A stretch of DNA of 64,000 nucleotides from Plantago ovata (taxonomy: Eukaryota; Streptophyta; Magnoliopsida; Lamiales; Plantaginaceae), in NCBI GenBank assembly GCA_028274465.1, contig CM051455.1, forward strand, positions 119,883,547 to 119,947,546, in the 5' to 3' direction. The translations under genes and the position numbers were made by a program. The stretch's first letter is position 1. Each line of letters begins with the position of its first letter. Under the pieces are notes generated by a model. That model saw only the letters and a program-made list of their open reading frames with translations, did not search any database and was not told where the DNA came from. This document shows positions 22,360 to 33,200 of the stretch, one piece after another.

Positions 22360-22964
22360 TAGATTAGCATCTACACTAAACTCTCACATCATGGCCCACA
22401 TATGTTGGGGTCGAGAATGCCTTATTTATGCTTTTTGTTTGAATTCCTTCATTTAACTTTTGGACTTTCAGTATCTTATATGTATCAAGTATTATAAGCT
22501 AAATTTAGTTAGCAGCTTTTTTGTTGTTGTAAAAGCAGCAGTCAAGTTAGTGTTATCGTAATGCGGATATTGTAATTTTTATGGAGGAACTGTCGTCACG
22601 CAGTTTTGTGTCTTACAATAGAATCTACATTTTTAAATCTGATGTGTTCACTTTTCTTGTGCTTGAGAGTGTTTACATTTCGCATTCATGACAAAAGATA
22701 TGCATTACTACCTGACATATATATTAAGAGTACGGGTCCATTCAAAACTCAAAGTTAGAGAATTACAGAGGAAAATATTTGAGATCGACCAAATAAAATT
22801 ACACGAACATTGAAGTTAGAGAATTACAACATAACATGAGCCCCTTCTGAACTCTACACAACCTTTTACATGGTCGGAAAACTGAAAAGTCTCCTCTCTG
22901 TTTTGAGGGAAAAACTTCAACAACAAAATATGACTTCTCTCGCAGCTGACAACATGTCACAGAT
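22360..22964 (+). other. 3' flank of HD-ZIP gene 1
   Basis: Probable 3' UTR and downstream sequence. The part at about 22575-22720 (ATCTGATGTGTTCACTTTTC and following) is shared with the 3' flank of gene 2 at 40545-40640, evidence that the two genes are tandem duplicates. No other gene is seen. Confidence 0.6.
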
Positions 22965-23352
22965 TGCAAAAGTGTTATTGGAGTAAACTCCCTGAAGAAA
23001 CATGTAATTAGAAGCTGAAGTCATCTTGTGTTATTATCCTCCGAGAAAAGAATGTTGCAGGTACCGCCTGATTATATGCTGCAAATCCCAAGGCAAGCCA
23101 CTAGGATGTAGAAATTTCCATTGATTAACACCATGGCTACTTTTAGATTTCGTAAAACTACTGAGATATATGGTGTATGGTTCTATGAAGAAAAATATGT
23201 GAGATACATACGTACCTACACATCAAAGGGTGTGAAAAAATTACAAGCATAAGCTCGTAGGTGGACCCTATATCCAGTTCAAGCTACTTGATATTAAGAA
23301 ACTTGAATTTGAGTTATCCAAGTTCAACAGGTTCATCATAGACATGGCTTTG

Positions 23353-24644
23353 TGATAAATGTGTATTTTACACTTTCATTTGAGTCTTTTTCACCTATTT
23401 TAGCTATCGTCTATGTTAATTTAGCTATATTTTAGTACATTTTATTAGAATAGTGTCACGTTTCCCTTTAGATTTTATTTTACAGGTTTTGGTTGAAAAT
23501 CGAGGATTTCCGGGCAATTATATCGAAGTTGACAAGGAATTGGTGTTTCCAGAAGCCTATTTGGAGTATCTGAAGGTTTCCAGATAGGATTTGAAGTCTA
23601 GAGGTCGAATCTGGAGGTTAGAAGGCCACTAGAAGTCAGAAACCGAGTCCAAAAAGGGGAAGAAATCCAAAAACGCGTTGAAACGCGGAATTCCGCGAGA
23701 TTTTCTCTGGGGCGAACCGCCCCACACCGGGCGTAATGCCCGGTGTGTGGGGCGAACCGCCCCACACTATTTCGAGGCCTATATATAGTTGCTCAGTTTT
23801 CTCCGAAAATCATACTTTTCCAGACCTACTTTCTCACCTTTCTCTGTAGTTTTAGGTAGGGACTTCCCAGAGCCTGTTTTGGGGGTTCGTAGCTTAGGGG
23901 ACACTTTTTCATAGCGGATTGGAGCTTGTAGGATCGCAATTCTTCGGAGATTGACAACCTTCGGTAACATTGTATCTTACAGTTTATTCTATTTATTCTT
24001 ATTTATCTTTCAACATGTTTTCTTCTATGATTTCTGTTGATTGCATGCCTATTATGAGTAGCTAAACTTATCGTTGGTGGTAGTATGTGAATTCTTAGCG
24101 AAGGGAAGATAATCATGCTAATGGCTATATCGCGCATTATACTCCGTGTTATTGCTTTATTTCGTTGATCAGGCTCAGCCTAAATTCTCGTATGTTGTAT
24201 TAATTATTATGCACAATTGGACCCTCGTCGACCTGTACGCGAGTTTATCTTCGTAGTGTTGAATAATTACGGAACACAATAGGACAATAGTGATTGACTT
24301 GTCAGAATCGTTATCTTCGTAGTGCTTAATAATTGCAACAGGACATTAGATGGATCAAAGATCTCCATGCAAGACCGAGGAATTTATGCATGGTTTTCGA
24401 CCCGTTATGCTTTGAAGGATCATACTATCACCAATCTCCATTATTTGTTAGAAAAACCCCTTGCTATTACGTCTGCTGTTTTTATATTCCTAGTTAAATA
24501 GATAAAGCTAGTTATAGTCCTGAGAGAACGACACTCGAGTCATTCTACTGCTACACTACGGTTTTCGTTGTAGTTTTGGATTGCCTTTGGCTAAATAACA
24601 AATCTATTTGACTGAACCGGAACCCGACAAATCCGCATTCATCA
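23353..24644 (+). repeat. 5' LTR of A4
   Basis: The LTR is 1292 bp. It contains the palindrome array 23684-23767 and a TATA box (CTATATATAG, about 23780). It has one 40-bp palindrome unit more than its partner at 30441-31692. Confidence 0.9.
23684..23767. repeat. GC-rich palindrome array (A4 5' LTR)
   Basis: CGCGGAATTCCGCG (23684-23697) is followed by GGGGCG-AAC-CGCCCC, CACCGGGC-GTAAT-GCCCGGTG and a second GTGGGGCG-AAC-CGCCCCAC. The spacers differ from those of A1-A3 (AAC and GTAAT), so the motif is kept as a palindrome rather than as a fixed sequence. Confidence 0.85.
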
Positions 24645-24647
24645 AAT

Positions 24648-24665
24648 TGGCACCGTTGCCGGGGA
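24648..24665 (+). promoter_or_regulatory. Primer-binding site, tRNA-Asp type (A4)
   Basis: TGGCACCGTTGCCGGGGA differs from the perfect tRNA-Asp complement by one base (A for G at position 5). Confidence 0.85.
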
Positions 24666-24832
24666 CTATACTCCTTTTTTCTGTTTAATTTGTTTATATT
24701 TTCAGCTTTCGATTCCTAATTCTACTAGTTTTAGTTTTCCTTTTTAATCTCTGATACTGCTTTCCTAGTCTGTTACAGATAGTGTATGCCACATACACGA
24801 TCTAGGGGACACCGCTTGCTGATTCAATTGCT

Positions 24833-25931
24833 GAGATCGACAGAGTCTACCACCAAAGAAGGCGACTACTTCAAAGGCGTGCACTAGAGGAAATAGAGGA
24901 TACCGATTTCTTTGAATCTCTACACAACCTTTTCAAGGAAATCGACGGAATGGCAGAAGCTAGACCACTGAAAGCATGGGTTCAACCCACCAAGGATCGT
25001 ATGAGGGGACCGGCGATTGTTCTTTCGTCTGCAACTCGAGATCTGGAAATCAAGAACCACGCATTCCAACAACTTCCGAGGTTCTTGGCTTATCAAGGGA
25101 AGATGTGATGGGGTACTTGCACGATATCGATGATTTCGTCAACCAACTCCCACGACCCGGAACTGAAATAACAAAGGACGAGTTGAGGATGAAGGTTTTT
25201 GCTATGGGACTTGGCGACAGAGCCAAGTCATGGTTGAGTTCTCTACCAGCAGGCTCGCTGGACACTTGGGAGAAGGTTTTTTCCGCATTCATGGAGAAAT
25301 ACTTCCCTCACACCTTGACTACTGCGCTTAAGGCGCAAATCATTGGATTCAAGCAGGACTATGATGAGACCATCTACACAGCATTTGAGAGGTTCCAAGA
25401 TCTCACGAACAAGTGCCCTCACCATGGTTTTGAGCTTTCTGACCTAGTCCAACACTTCTACAATGGACTAACCTTCGAGAACCAACAAGTGGTGGATTTC
25501 CAATGCCGAGGCAATATTTGGGAGGAAACCGCAGAAGCCGTCTGGGCAGTTTTCGAAAGGCTTGCTAAGGGTTCGCAGTTCAAGGACCCAAGAGCAATGG
25601 TTAGGAGACGTGGACCTGAAGCTCCACCGACTCAAGAAGCCCCTATGTATAGGGGGAATGGGGATCAATTCGAGTGCTTTACCAACGAATTGAAGCAAGT
25701 CCTCAAGAGCGCCACCGAACAACTGTTTTGAACGAAGTATGCCGAATTTGCAAGAACTACGGGCATGGGGCTCATATGTGTAGATCGGAGCTGGCGTATG
25801 ATGATGGCAACTGGGCTCGAGGAGGCGAAGAAGAAGCCTTTGCTACGGAGTTTGGTACTCAAGAAGTTAGCTACGGACAAGACAGTAGGAATCCTCGAGG
25901 TGGATTTTGGAGAAGAGGATTCTGAAACAAT
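24833..25931 (+). pseudogene. gag of A4 (Athila-like), frameshifted
   Basis: The first frame runs from about 24833 (AEIDRVYHQRRRL) through LEIKNHAFQQLPRF to a stop near 25106. The core then continues in the frame 24976-25731, with the gag pattern W-L-S-S-L-P-A-G-S-L-D-T-W-E-K...F-M-E-K-Y-F-P and K-C-P-H-H-G-F typical of Athila gag. A third frame (25674-25925) carries a full CCHC zinc knuckle (C-R-I-C-x4-H-x4-C). Two frameshifts are therefore needed, one near 25085 and one near 25690. Gag would form the virus-like particle and bind the element RNA. No start codon is certain. Confidence 0.8.
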
Positions 25932-26079
25932 CAAGGATATGCACCGGCTAACCAAACTTATGGCCCTAACCAAGACCGTAGTAGGCTAAACTATGGTAAT
26001 GATCACTGCGAAAGCCCTGCTCCGAAAGAGCCACAAAAGTTGAAGTCGGCTCAACTAATGGAGAACTTGCAGAAGATGG

Positions 26080-26943
26080 TTGATCACACACAAAGTTTTC
26101 TCAAACGATATGAAGAAGATTCAGAGAAGACTAGGGCAAGGCTTGATAGGTTGGAAGAGAGCACTAGGCTTGCCCATCAAAAAATTGCAAGACTTGATCG
26201 ACCGAGGAGCAAGTAGGGAACAAGGCAAACTGCCTAGCAACACTGTGAAGTCGAATGCCATTACTTTGGCTGGTGATCTACCTGACGAAATCACCATCAA
26301 AAAGGTTGCTAAGTGCGAGTGTTGCAAGAAGGAAGAACTTCTACAGGCTAAGGAAGAAGAGAAGGACCTTGGTTCTGACGAAAGTGATGAGGAGCAAGAG
26401 GATCCCGAGCCACTCCCTAAAAGTTTCGATGTTAAGGTAGGGATTGGTGAGCTTGAAGATGTCCGTGCCACACTAGACACGGGATCCTACTCAAACATAC
26501 TTCCTTTAAATGTGTTTGAAAAGAGTAGCCTTGGAAAACTATCTGAGCATAGGGCTATTGTGCAACTGGCGGATGGATCCTTTATGAGACTAGAAGGCGT
26601 TGTGAATAATGTGTTGGTCAAGATTGGTGAAGCTTCTGTATACACCAATTTTGTAGTTATGCCAGCATCTGCACCTGGAACGGGGGATGTCATACTCTTA
26701 GGGCGAATGTTTTTGACGAAACTACGCTCCGTGATGGACATCTACCAAAGAACTTGCACTATTGAAGTGGATGGCAAGCAACACGTGTTGAAAGTCATAT
26801 CTGATCCACCTGATCCGCCTGATATTTCTTTCACTACTCACTACTGTGGTCTTGCATCCTATATTCTTTCTTATTCACAGGTTCGTGGCATGGAGAGGAT
26901 ATTAATGAAGGGGAAGCCTAGTACCCGCAAAAAGAAGAGATAG
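26080..26943 (+). CDS. Retroviral-type aspartic protease domain of A4
   Basis: A 287-codon frame. After a charged linker (acidic DESDEEQEDPEP at about residues 100-112) it has a single-domain aspartic protease with A-T-L-D-T-G-S-Y-S-N at about residues 130-139 and the flap-side I-L-L-G-R-M-F-L near 205-212. Such proteases cut the gag polyprotein. The layout matches Athila protease, but the frame ends in TAG with no reverse transcriptase after it. It is open in itself, so the protease may be functional if translated, although the upstream gag is frameshifted. Confidence 0.75.
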   Translation: MITHKVFSNDMKKIQRRLGQGLIGWKRALGLPIKKLQDLIDRGASREQGKLPSNTVKSNAITLAGDLPDEITIKKVAKCECCKKEELLQAKEEEKDLGSDESDEEQEDPEPLPKSFDVKVGIGELEDVRATLDTGSYSNILPLNVFEKSSLGKLSEHRAIVQLADGSFMRLEGVVNNVLVKIGEASVYTNFVVMPASAPGTGDVILLGRMFLTKLRSVMDIYQRTCTIEVDGKQHVLKVISDPPDPPDISFTTHYCGLASYILSYSQVRGMERILMKGKPSTRKKKR

Positions 26944-26987
26944 GCGCAGACAGGAGTCGAGTCAAAGACTTTAAACAATGACGCTAT

Positions 26988-27003
26988 CCGGGAGGCAACC
27001 CGG
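26988..27003 (+). repeat. Hairpin after protease stop
   Basis: CCGGG-AGGCAA-CCCGG lies about 45 bp after the stop of the protease frame. GGGAGGCAACCC-type hairpins are common at this place in Athila-like elements. The function is unknown. Confidence 0.6.
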
Positions 27004-27187
27004 AATTTTTATCGCTTTCTTTACTGCTTTTTTACATGCATTCATTCTTGAACTTTTTGCTTCTCGTATGCGAATTTGTTCATGTCTGTGTCGTATATGC
27101 TTATGTTTGAGTGAGATTTTTCGAGTGGTTTTTTGAAAAAATTGGTTTCGGGGATTAAAACCGCGTTTTTTGACGACAGGAACCGTC

Positions 27188-27293
27188 TCCCCGCATCGGG
27201 GAGCACGGGGCGAACCGCCCCACGTGGGGGGCGAATCGCCCCGTGGGGGGCGACTCGCCCCGCACCTGGGGCTTATCGCCCCACGCCTCCAGT
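27188..27293. repeat. GC-rich palindrome array inside A4 (internal region)
   Basis: Five palindromes in a row: TCCCCGCATCGGGGA, GGGGCG-AAC-CGCCCC, GGGGCGA-A-TCGCCCC, GGGGCGA-C-TCGCCCC and GGGGC-TTAT-CGCCCC. This is the LTR motif, but about 2.5 kb inside the element, away from any TATA box. The region contains no convincing gene. Confidence 0.8.
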
Positions 27294-28025
27294 GAATCAA
27301 AAACGCGGATTTCTTCCTCCTTACCTCATTTTCTTCATATCTTCATCATTCTTCCTCACCAAAAACCGAAAATCGCGATTTTACATTCAAATCTTCATAA
27401 CTTCTTCATTTCTTGACCAAATTTTGTGTTCTTTAGCTAAATCGAAGCCTATTACATGATCTATCTTCCCATCCGAACAGATTTCGTCCTAATGCATTAG
27501 ATTTTCAGATCTGAGGTATCATCCTAAGAACCCTAATTTTCGAATTTGGGGGTTTTCTAATTTGAGCTTCAATTATGCTTATTTGATGCATGGGTATGTT
27601 GTTTGTGTGATTAGAAGTGTTATTTACTATCAATTGCATGCTCAATTATGCTTGGATTGTTGATTTGGGAATTTTGCTACTAGATGATATATCTTGTTAT
27701 GCAATATGTCTTTATCTTTGATTTCTTGCATATGATTGTGTTTATTGGTGTAATGATGGTGGATTTGATGGTAGAATGCTTAATTGTTGAGTATGAGGAT
27801 TTATGATGTTTGAATTTTTCGCTACTACGGTATGAATTGAGCCTTGTTATCTAGGATATTGGTTGTCTAGTAAGAGCATAGTGTGATGTATTGCATGTAG
27901 TAGTTACAATGGTATGTCGCATGATGAAGAAGCTAGGCTAGACAATAAAGGTTTGGGGAGCTCGATTGTTGATTTTATCACTTGTGTGTTTCGTTCTTAC
28001 ACTAGCATATGCATGAGTCAGTTTT
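27294..28025 (+). other. A4 internal region without gene
   Basis: AT-rich sequence between the internal palindrome array and the small frame at 28026. All frames are closed. It occupies the place where reverse transcriptase would be in an autonomous element. I see nothing recognisable in it. Confidence 0.5.
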
Positions 28026-28325
28026 GTGTCATACGAGGTACTAACTGTTGTTCGTAGGAACCATACCAAGGGAAAGGAGCGTTCCCGTATGATTACTGTG
28101 AAGAATTGGAGGGGGATCGATTACGACCATGCCAGGAAGGGTGACCTCGTTAGATGTGCGTTCGAGCCAAGGGGTTTTGCAACAACGTCGTGGATTATCC
28201 AAGAGGAGGAGCTAGAGTACACCTGGAGTAAGGACTCCTATGCCTATTCATGCACCACCGAAGGGACAGAAACCATTATTACGTCAGCAATCCATCACAA
28301 GGACTGCAAAGTTCATGTGAACTAG
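28026..28325 (+). CDS. Hypothetical small ORF in A4 interior
   Basis: A 99-residue frame starting MSYEVLTVVRRNH, rich in charged residues, with no motif that I recognise. The next 500 bp, in a different frame, read RDILAATDSILSSQLLEG and similar protein-like text with stops, so a longer coding region may have decayed here. It may be a captured host fragment or a lost element gene. I cannot assign it. Confidence 0.3.
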   Translation: MSYEVLTVVRRNHTKGKERSRMITVKNWRGIDYDHARKGDLVRCAFEPRGFATTSWIIQEEELEYTWSKDSYAYSCTTEGTETIITSAIHHKDCKVHVN

Positions 28326-30440
28326 AAGGCACCGGGACATTCTCGCCGCGACGGATTCAATCTTGAGTTCGCAGTTGCTAGAAGGTTGCGAAGCGCTAGC
28401 TTGGTTCCAATACATAATGACATGGGTACCCAGCACCTTGTTGGGGTGCCCCTTGCCTGCCTCTAAAGAGAGCATCATATAGACATCGGGAGCATCAACT
28501 GTAGAGAATGTGGTCGACATAGGAAAAAATGGAAGAAAACCTCTGAATAACCGAGCAGCTCGCTGTGACCTCCTTGGGGTGTAAAACGCTGGAGGGGGAG
28601 GTCCTGATACCACTGCCCTTTCCCCTTCAACAGTTCACAACCTGTTGGAGAGATACCGGGTGGAAGATTCCATAACAGAGGCAGCCAATCTTGAAGATTC
28701 CTTTCGACACTTCCAGTGACGATGTGCGTGACAGTAGTGACAATGAAGACAATAGGGACAATGATGATACAGATGGTTGAATTGGTCCTACCCGATATAT
28801 TGATGGAACTACCGCCACTACCACAAGTCCTGATGATCATATATGAGGCTCCCAGAGCAGTCCCAATAACTCACAAGTAGCACACTCAGCCGACCGAGGC
28901 CAAACCATGGGGTAACATCTAGTATCACATCTTATTTCCTCATTTTCTTACTGCTAGGGACTAGCGTTAATATCATGAGGGGGATGGGATTTAAGTGATC
29001 TAGTATTGTTAGTTTGGAGCTTGACATTGGTAGGCTGAGTATAGTACCTCGCATGTTTTATCCGTCTGCATTTGCACTTACACGTTTACCGCTTTCTTAG
29101 ATTTTTTAGGTTGCATTCACTACATTCATCCTAGGATAGTCTTGCATGTTTTATATGGAGTTTATTTCCGAATTTTTTGAACTTTTTTATTGGGTAGATC
29201 AACCAACTATGCCATTAATCGTATGCTTCATCTCTATGAATTTGTTTGAGGTTTTTCTCGCTTGGCTTATCACATTTATGTATTGCACTTAGTTAAGCTT
29301 GGTAGTCTCGACATCACTTAGTGGTGTTTTCTCTACTGCGGTTCACGAAGGCCTTTATAATAGGATGATGCATGTTAGGGTCTTATGGTTGTTTCCCGAG
29401 TAATTATGTACCTAAGAGGCAACAAGTCTTCACCATGCTTTGAGATTGCTAAATGCCTAGGAAGGAGGTAGTGTGAGGTTGTGTGATCCTTTGTTTATAA
29501 CCTATTCTTCCGAATAGGTTTGGGGAGGGGGTTACACCATCATTAGACTTGTTTCTGTTTTTCATTTTCGTATCGTGTGTTTATTTTTCCTTTTCCATAA
29601 ATTTGTACTCCAACCTATTCTCTCGAATAGGTTTGGGGAAGTCGTGTGAGTCATTTTATTTCTCTTTTTGTTATGCTACTGCTGGCTAGAAAAATCGAAA
29701 AAAAAAGAAAGAAAAATTCCAGGAAAAAAGAGAAAAAGAAAAAAAGGAAAAAAAGAAACTGGAAAGAAAAAAAGAAAGGAAAAAAAGGAAAAGACCCCAA
29801 AAAGCAAAGAAGGGTCCAAAAAAGAAAGCCAAATAGCAGTTAGCAAAGTGTTGTGTCTCATTTTCCAATTCTTGTTCGTAATCGTGTTGTAATTTTCTAT
29901 TTTTTTTATCTTTTTTGTCTTGAGTGTCATCTGTTCTAGACCACCCTCGTCCTGCCATTCAGGAAGTGGTGAATAGCTTAAGACTTTACTTGAGAGATGG
30001 GTAGAATAGGGGAGTGTTATCTTTTATAGGGAACCCTCCTTCGTTTGATGAGAGCCAGTACTGGTTCGACCTCTTTTGAGGAAAAGTCTTAACATGGTGG
30101 AACAGCAGTAAGTCCTCAGTTTCATAGGCACGGGACAACCATTCGTATCTTAGCATGCTTCATTACGTCGTCACTGACTAGGTCCAGGTAGAGAATGTTA
30201 CGAGAGACTATCTTGTCTTGACATAAGTGCTTATGTGGATGTGTATAAGTCAATCGAGGTATTCTTCAACCTATATTCATGCTTTGATTTATATGTTTTT
30301 TGTTCATATGTGTTTTGATAGATTCAGTAGATTAGTTCATTTCATTTGGCATGAGACTCCATTCCGTGTCTTGCATTGTTTTTTGTATTAGAGTCTAGCT
30401 TAGTTGCTTGAGGACAAGCAAAGGTTCGGTTTGGGGAGTT
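28326..30440 (+). other. 3' non-coding region of A4
   Basis: After decayed unassigned sequence (to about 28880) it joins the family A 3' region at CAGCCGACCGAGGCCAAACC. Landmarks are hairpins 29499-29520 (loop TTCC) and 29612-29633 (loop TCTC), a purine tract (about 29690-29840), the TTGCTTG-AGGA-CAAGCAA hairpin (30404-30421) and the polypurine tract before 30441. Confidence 0.7.
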
Positions 30441-31692
30441 TGATGAATGTGTATTTTACAATTTCATTTGAGTCTTTTTCACCTATTTTAGCTATCCTCT
30501 ATGTTAATTTAGCTATATTTTAGTACATTTTATTAGAATAGTGTCACGTTTCCCTTTAGATTTTATTTTACAGGTTTTGGTTGAAAATCGAGGATTTCCG
30601 GGCAATTATATTGAAGTTGACATGGAATTGGTGTTCCACAAGCCTATTTGGAGTATCTGAAGGTTTCCGAATAGGATTTGAAGTCTAGAGGTCGAATCTG
30701 GAGGTTAGAAGGCCACTAGAAGTCCGAAATCTCGTCCGAAAAGGGGAAGAAATCCAAAAACGCGTCGAAAACGCGGAATTCCGCGAGATTTTCTCTGGGG
30801 CGAACCGCCCCACACTATTTCGAGGCCTATATATAGTTGCTCAGTTTTCTCCGAAAATCATACTTTTCCAGACCTACTTTCTCACCTTTCTCTGTAGTTT
30901 TAGGTAGGGACTTCCCAGAGCCTGTTCTGGGGGTTCATAGCTTAGGGGACACTTTTTCATAGCGGATTGGAGCTTGTAGGATCGCAATTCTTCGGAGATT
31001 GACAACCTTCGGTAACATTGTATCTTACAGTTTATTCTATTTATTCTTATTTATCTTTCAACATGTTTTCTTCTATGATTTCTATTGATTGCATGCCTAT
31101 TATGAGTAGCTAAACTTATCGTTGGTGGTAGTATGTGAATTCTTAGCGAAGGGAAGATAATCATGCTAATGGCTATATCGCGCATTATACTCTGTGTTAT
31201 TGCTTTATTTCGTTGATCAGGCTCAGCCTAAAATTCTCGTATGTTGTATTAATTATTATGCACAATTGGACCCTCGTCGACCTGTACGCGAGTTTATCTT
31301 CGTAGTGTTGAATAATTACGGAACACAATAGGACAATAGTGATTGACTTGTCAGAATCGTTATCTTTGTAGTTCTTAATAATTGCAACAGGATATTAGAT
31401 TGATCAAAGATCTCCATGCAAGACCGAGGAATTTATGCATGATTATCGACCCGTTATGCTTTGAAGGATCATACTATCACCAATCTTCCGTATCTGTTAG
31501 AAAAACCCCTTGCTATTACGTCTGCTGTTTTTATATTCCTAGTTAAATAGATAAAGCTAGTTATAGTCCTGAGAGAACGACACTCGAGTCATTCTACTGC
31601 TACACTACGGTTTTCATTGTAGTTGTGGATTGCCTTTGGCTAAATAACAAATTATTTGACTGAACCGGAACCCGACAAATCCGCGTTCATCA
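30441..31692 (+). repeat. 3' LTR of A4
   Basis: The LTR is 1252 bp and closely similar to the 5' LTR. It has lost exactly one 40-bp palindrome segment. The remaining array is CGCGGAATTCCGCG (30772-30785) and GGGGCG-AAC-CGCCCC (30797-30811). Confidence 0.9.
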
Positions 31693-31805
31693 CTTTACGA
31701 GCTCGAATGCATGCAGAAGAAAACAAATAGCACGCTTTGTATCGCAATGAACATTGCGTTCGCAATAGCGATGAACAACTCTTGGAGTTACGGAAAGACA
31801 CTCTG

Positions 31806-32577
31806 AAAGAATGTAGGATCGGTATAACTTGCTTTAAATACAAATTACCCCGGCCAATAACTTAGATTGACTACGGGGTTCAGTGAACACCTACGTCAAC
31901 CTGCAGATTAACAAACACAGATAATATAGAATTTAAAGCACTGCGGAATATAAAGAAGAAAATATCTTGTTCGCACAATGTTGTATACTCTCAATATCTA
32001 TTCTAGTAAAACAACACTAGTCACCTATAAGATGATATAGAACCCAATCTATCTATTCTACATTCAATACGCTGTTACGGAAGTCTAGAATATAAAGTAG
32101 TGTAAAAGACACAATGAACTAAAACAATAAAACTATAAACTCTGAAACTCGATCGCCTTTGCTATCTGTGTCGTCACCTTATGTTTGTCGATGCTATGCT
32201 TTATATAGAGGTGGAAAGCCTTGATCGAATTCAATCAGGAAACATGCTTGAATGAATCTGGACATGACGTGGTAATAATCTTCCAGTAGGAATCGACTTC
32301 CTCTTCAAAGACTCCTTTTCCTTTTATGACATAAATCCTTTTTGAGTCCTTCTTGAACAAGTCGTCTTCCTTCTTTAAGCCTTCCTGTAATTCGACAATT
32401 CCCATGTATAAATAAACTTCCTGCACAAGACAAACAACTACAGATATGGAATAGTTATTGTGTTAGAATAGCTAAAGCTAAATAAAAGCAACTAAGTGCT
32501 CTATTTCCCGAATTCCGGGGTTGAGTAAACCTAAAGGTGAATCCATATGTCAACACCCTAGAAACTGTGACACTTAC
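31806..32577. mobile_element. 772-bp insertion in unit X1, solo-LTR-like
   Basis: ACACTCTG occurs on both sides (31798-31805 and 32578-32585), and X3 and X4 are uninterrupted here. An 8-bp duplication suggests a hAT-type transposon, but no terminal inverted repeats are visible. Alternatively, on the minus strand the sequence TGTAAGTGTCAC...CGATCCTACA (32578 to 31812) has LTR-like TG...CA ends and a good TATA box (CTATATAAAG, about 32208), which would make it a solo LTR with an imperfect flank. No protein is encoded. Confidence 0.55.
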
Positions 32578-33040
32578 ACACTCTGTCCTTGAAAATCCAA
32601 CACCAACAGGTAATTTTTCCTTAGATTGCAATCTTATATATTCTTGATTTATTTGACAATTTCAGTTCCAGAACCTTATTCCATTGTTCTTCCAATATTT
32701 TTCTTGGTGACTTGGACTATACAAACAATGTGAAATCACACATATAAAATGATTGGGTGAAAATAAAAGCAACTCTCATAAATTTTGTTGCCTTATCATT
32801 GGATTTCTTTCACGTTAATCACCTTATTATGTTGGAGTACGATATAGCTGAATCGCGATTGACTAAAAGGAAATGATTTTCACCTCTAGCACATCGCTTC
32901 GAAAAGAAATTAAAGGATCAGGGTTAGACAAAGTAAGTGAAGTCAGATGATCACTGCAATCATAGAACTTATATGAACATTGTTTGAACCCATATATTTA
33001 TTGATGTGTTTTATGTAGTAGATCAAACATCGTAATATTT

Positions 33041-33200
33041 TTATTGGAGTCAACTCCCTGAAGAACCATGTAATGAGAAGCTAAAGTAATCTTCTGTTAT
33101 TATCCGCCAGGAAAAGGATGTTGCACCGTCTTACAATATTCTGAGAGTTCCAAGGCAAGCCACCGGATGTGGAAGTTGCCTTGGATTAACACCGTGACAA
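33041..33200 (+). repeat. Unit X2, truncated
   Basis: It begins TTTATTGGAGTCAACTCCCTGAAGAA and follows X1 directly, as X4 follows X3. Similarity ends at about 33200 (ATTAACACCGTGAC). Confidence 0.65.

Larger units (their letters stand above)
23353..31692 (+). mobile_element. Complete family A LTR element with gag and protease (A4)
   Basis: An 8.34-kb plus-strand element flanked by CTTTG (23348-23352) and CTTTA (31693-31697), a target duplication with one mismatch. It starts TGATAAATG and ends GTTCATCA. The order is 5' LTR, tRNA-Asp type primer site, gag with zinc knuckle, protease, about 1.9 kb of unassigned sequence, 3' non-coding region with hairpins, polypurine tract and 3' LTR. No reverse transcriptase, RNase H or integrase is present. 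The gag and protease resemble those of Athila elements. It is inserted in unit X1, in the middle of a possible exon. Confidence 0.88.
22965..33040 (+). repeat. Low-copy unit X1, split by A4 and a 772-bp insertion
   Basis: Unit X occurs four times, at 22965-33040, 33041-33200, 40731-41680 and 41681-42323. X1 consists of 22965-23352, 31693-31805 and 32586-33040 once insertions are removed, about 0.95 kb, the same as X3 (about 0.95 kb). It holds a possible exon (K-K-L-E-F-E...ARMHAEEN...EQLLELRKDT) broken by a stop and a frameshift. A link to the HD-ZIP zipper exon is possible but weak. It lies about 600 bp after gene 1, just as X3 lies about 300 bp after gene 2. Confidence 0.65.

Noticed and set aside
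28284..28840. Minus-strand frames in A4 interior
   Set aside because: The plus strand gives more protein-like text there, and neither strand shows a known domain.
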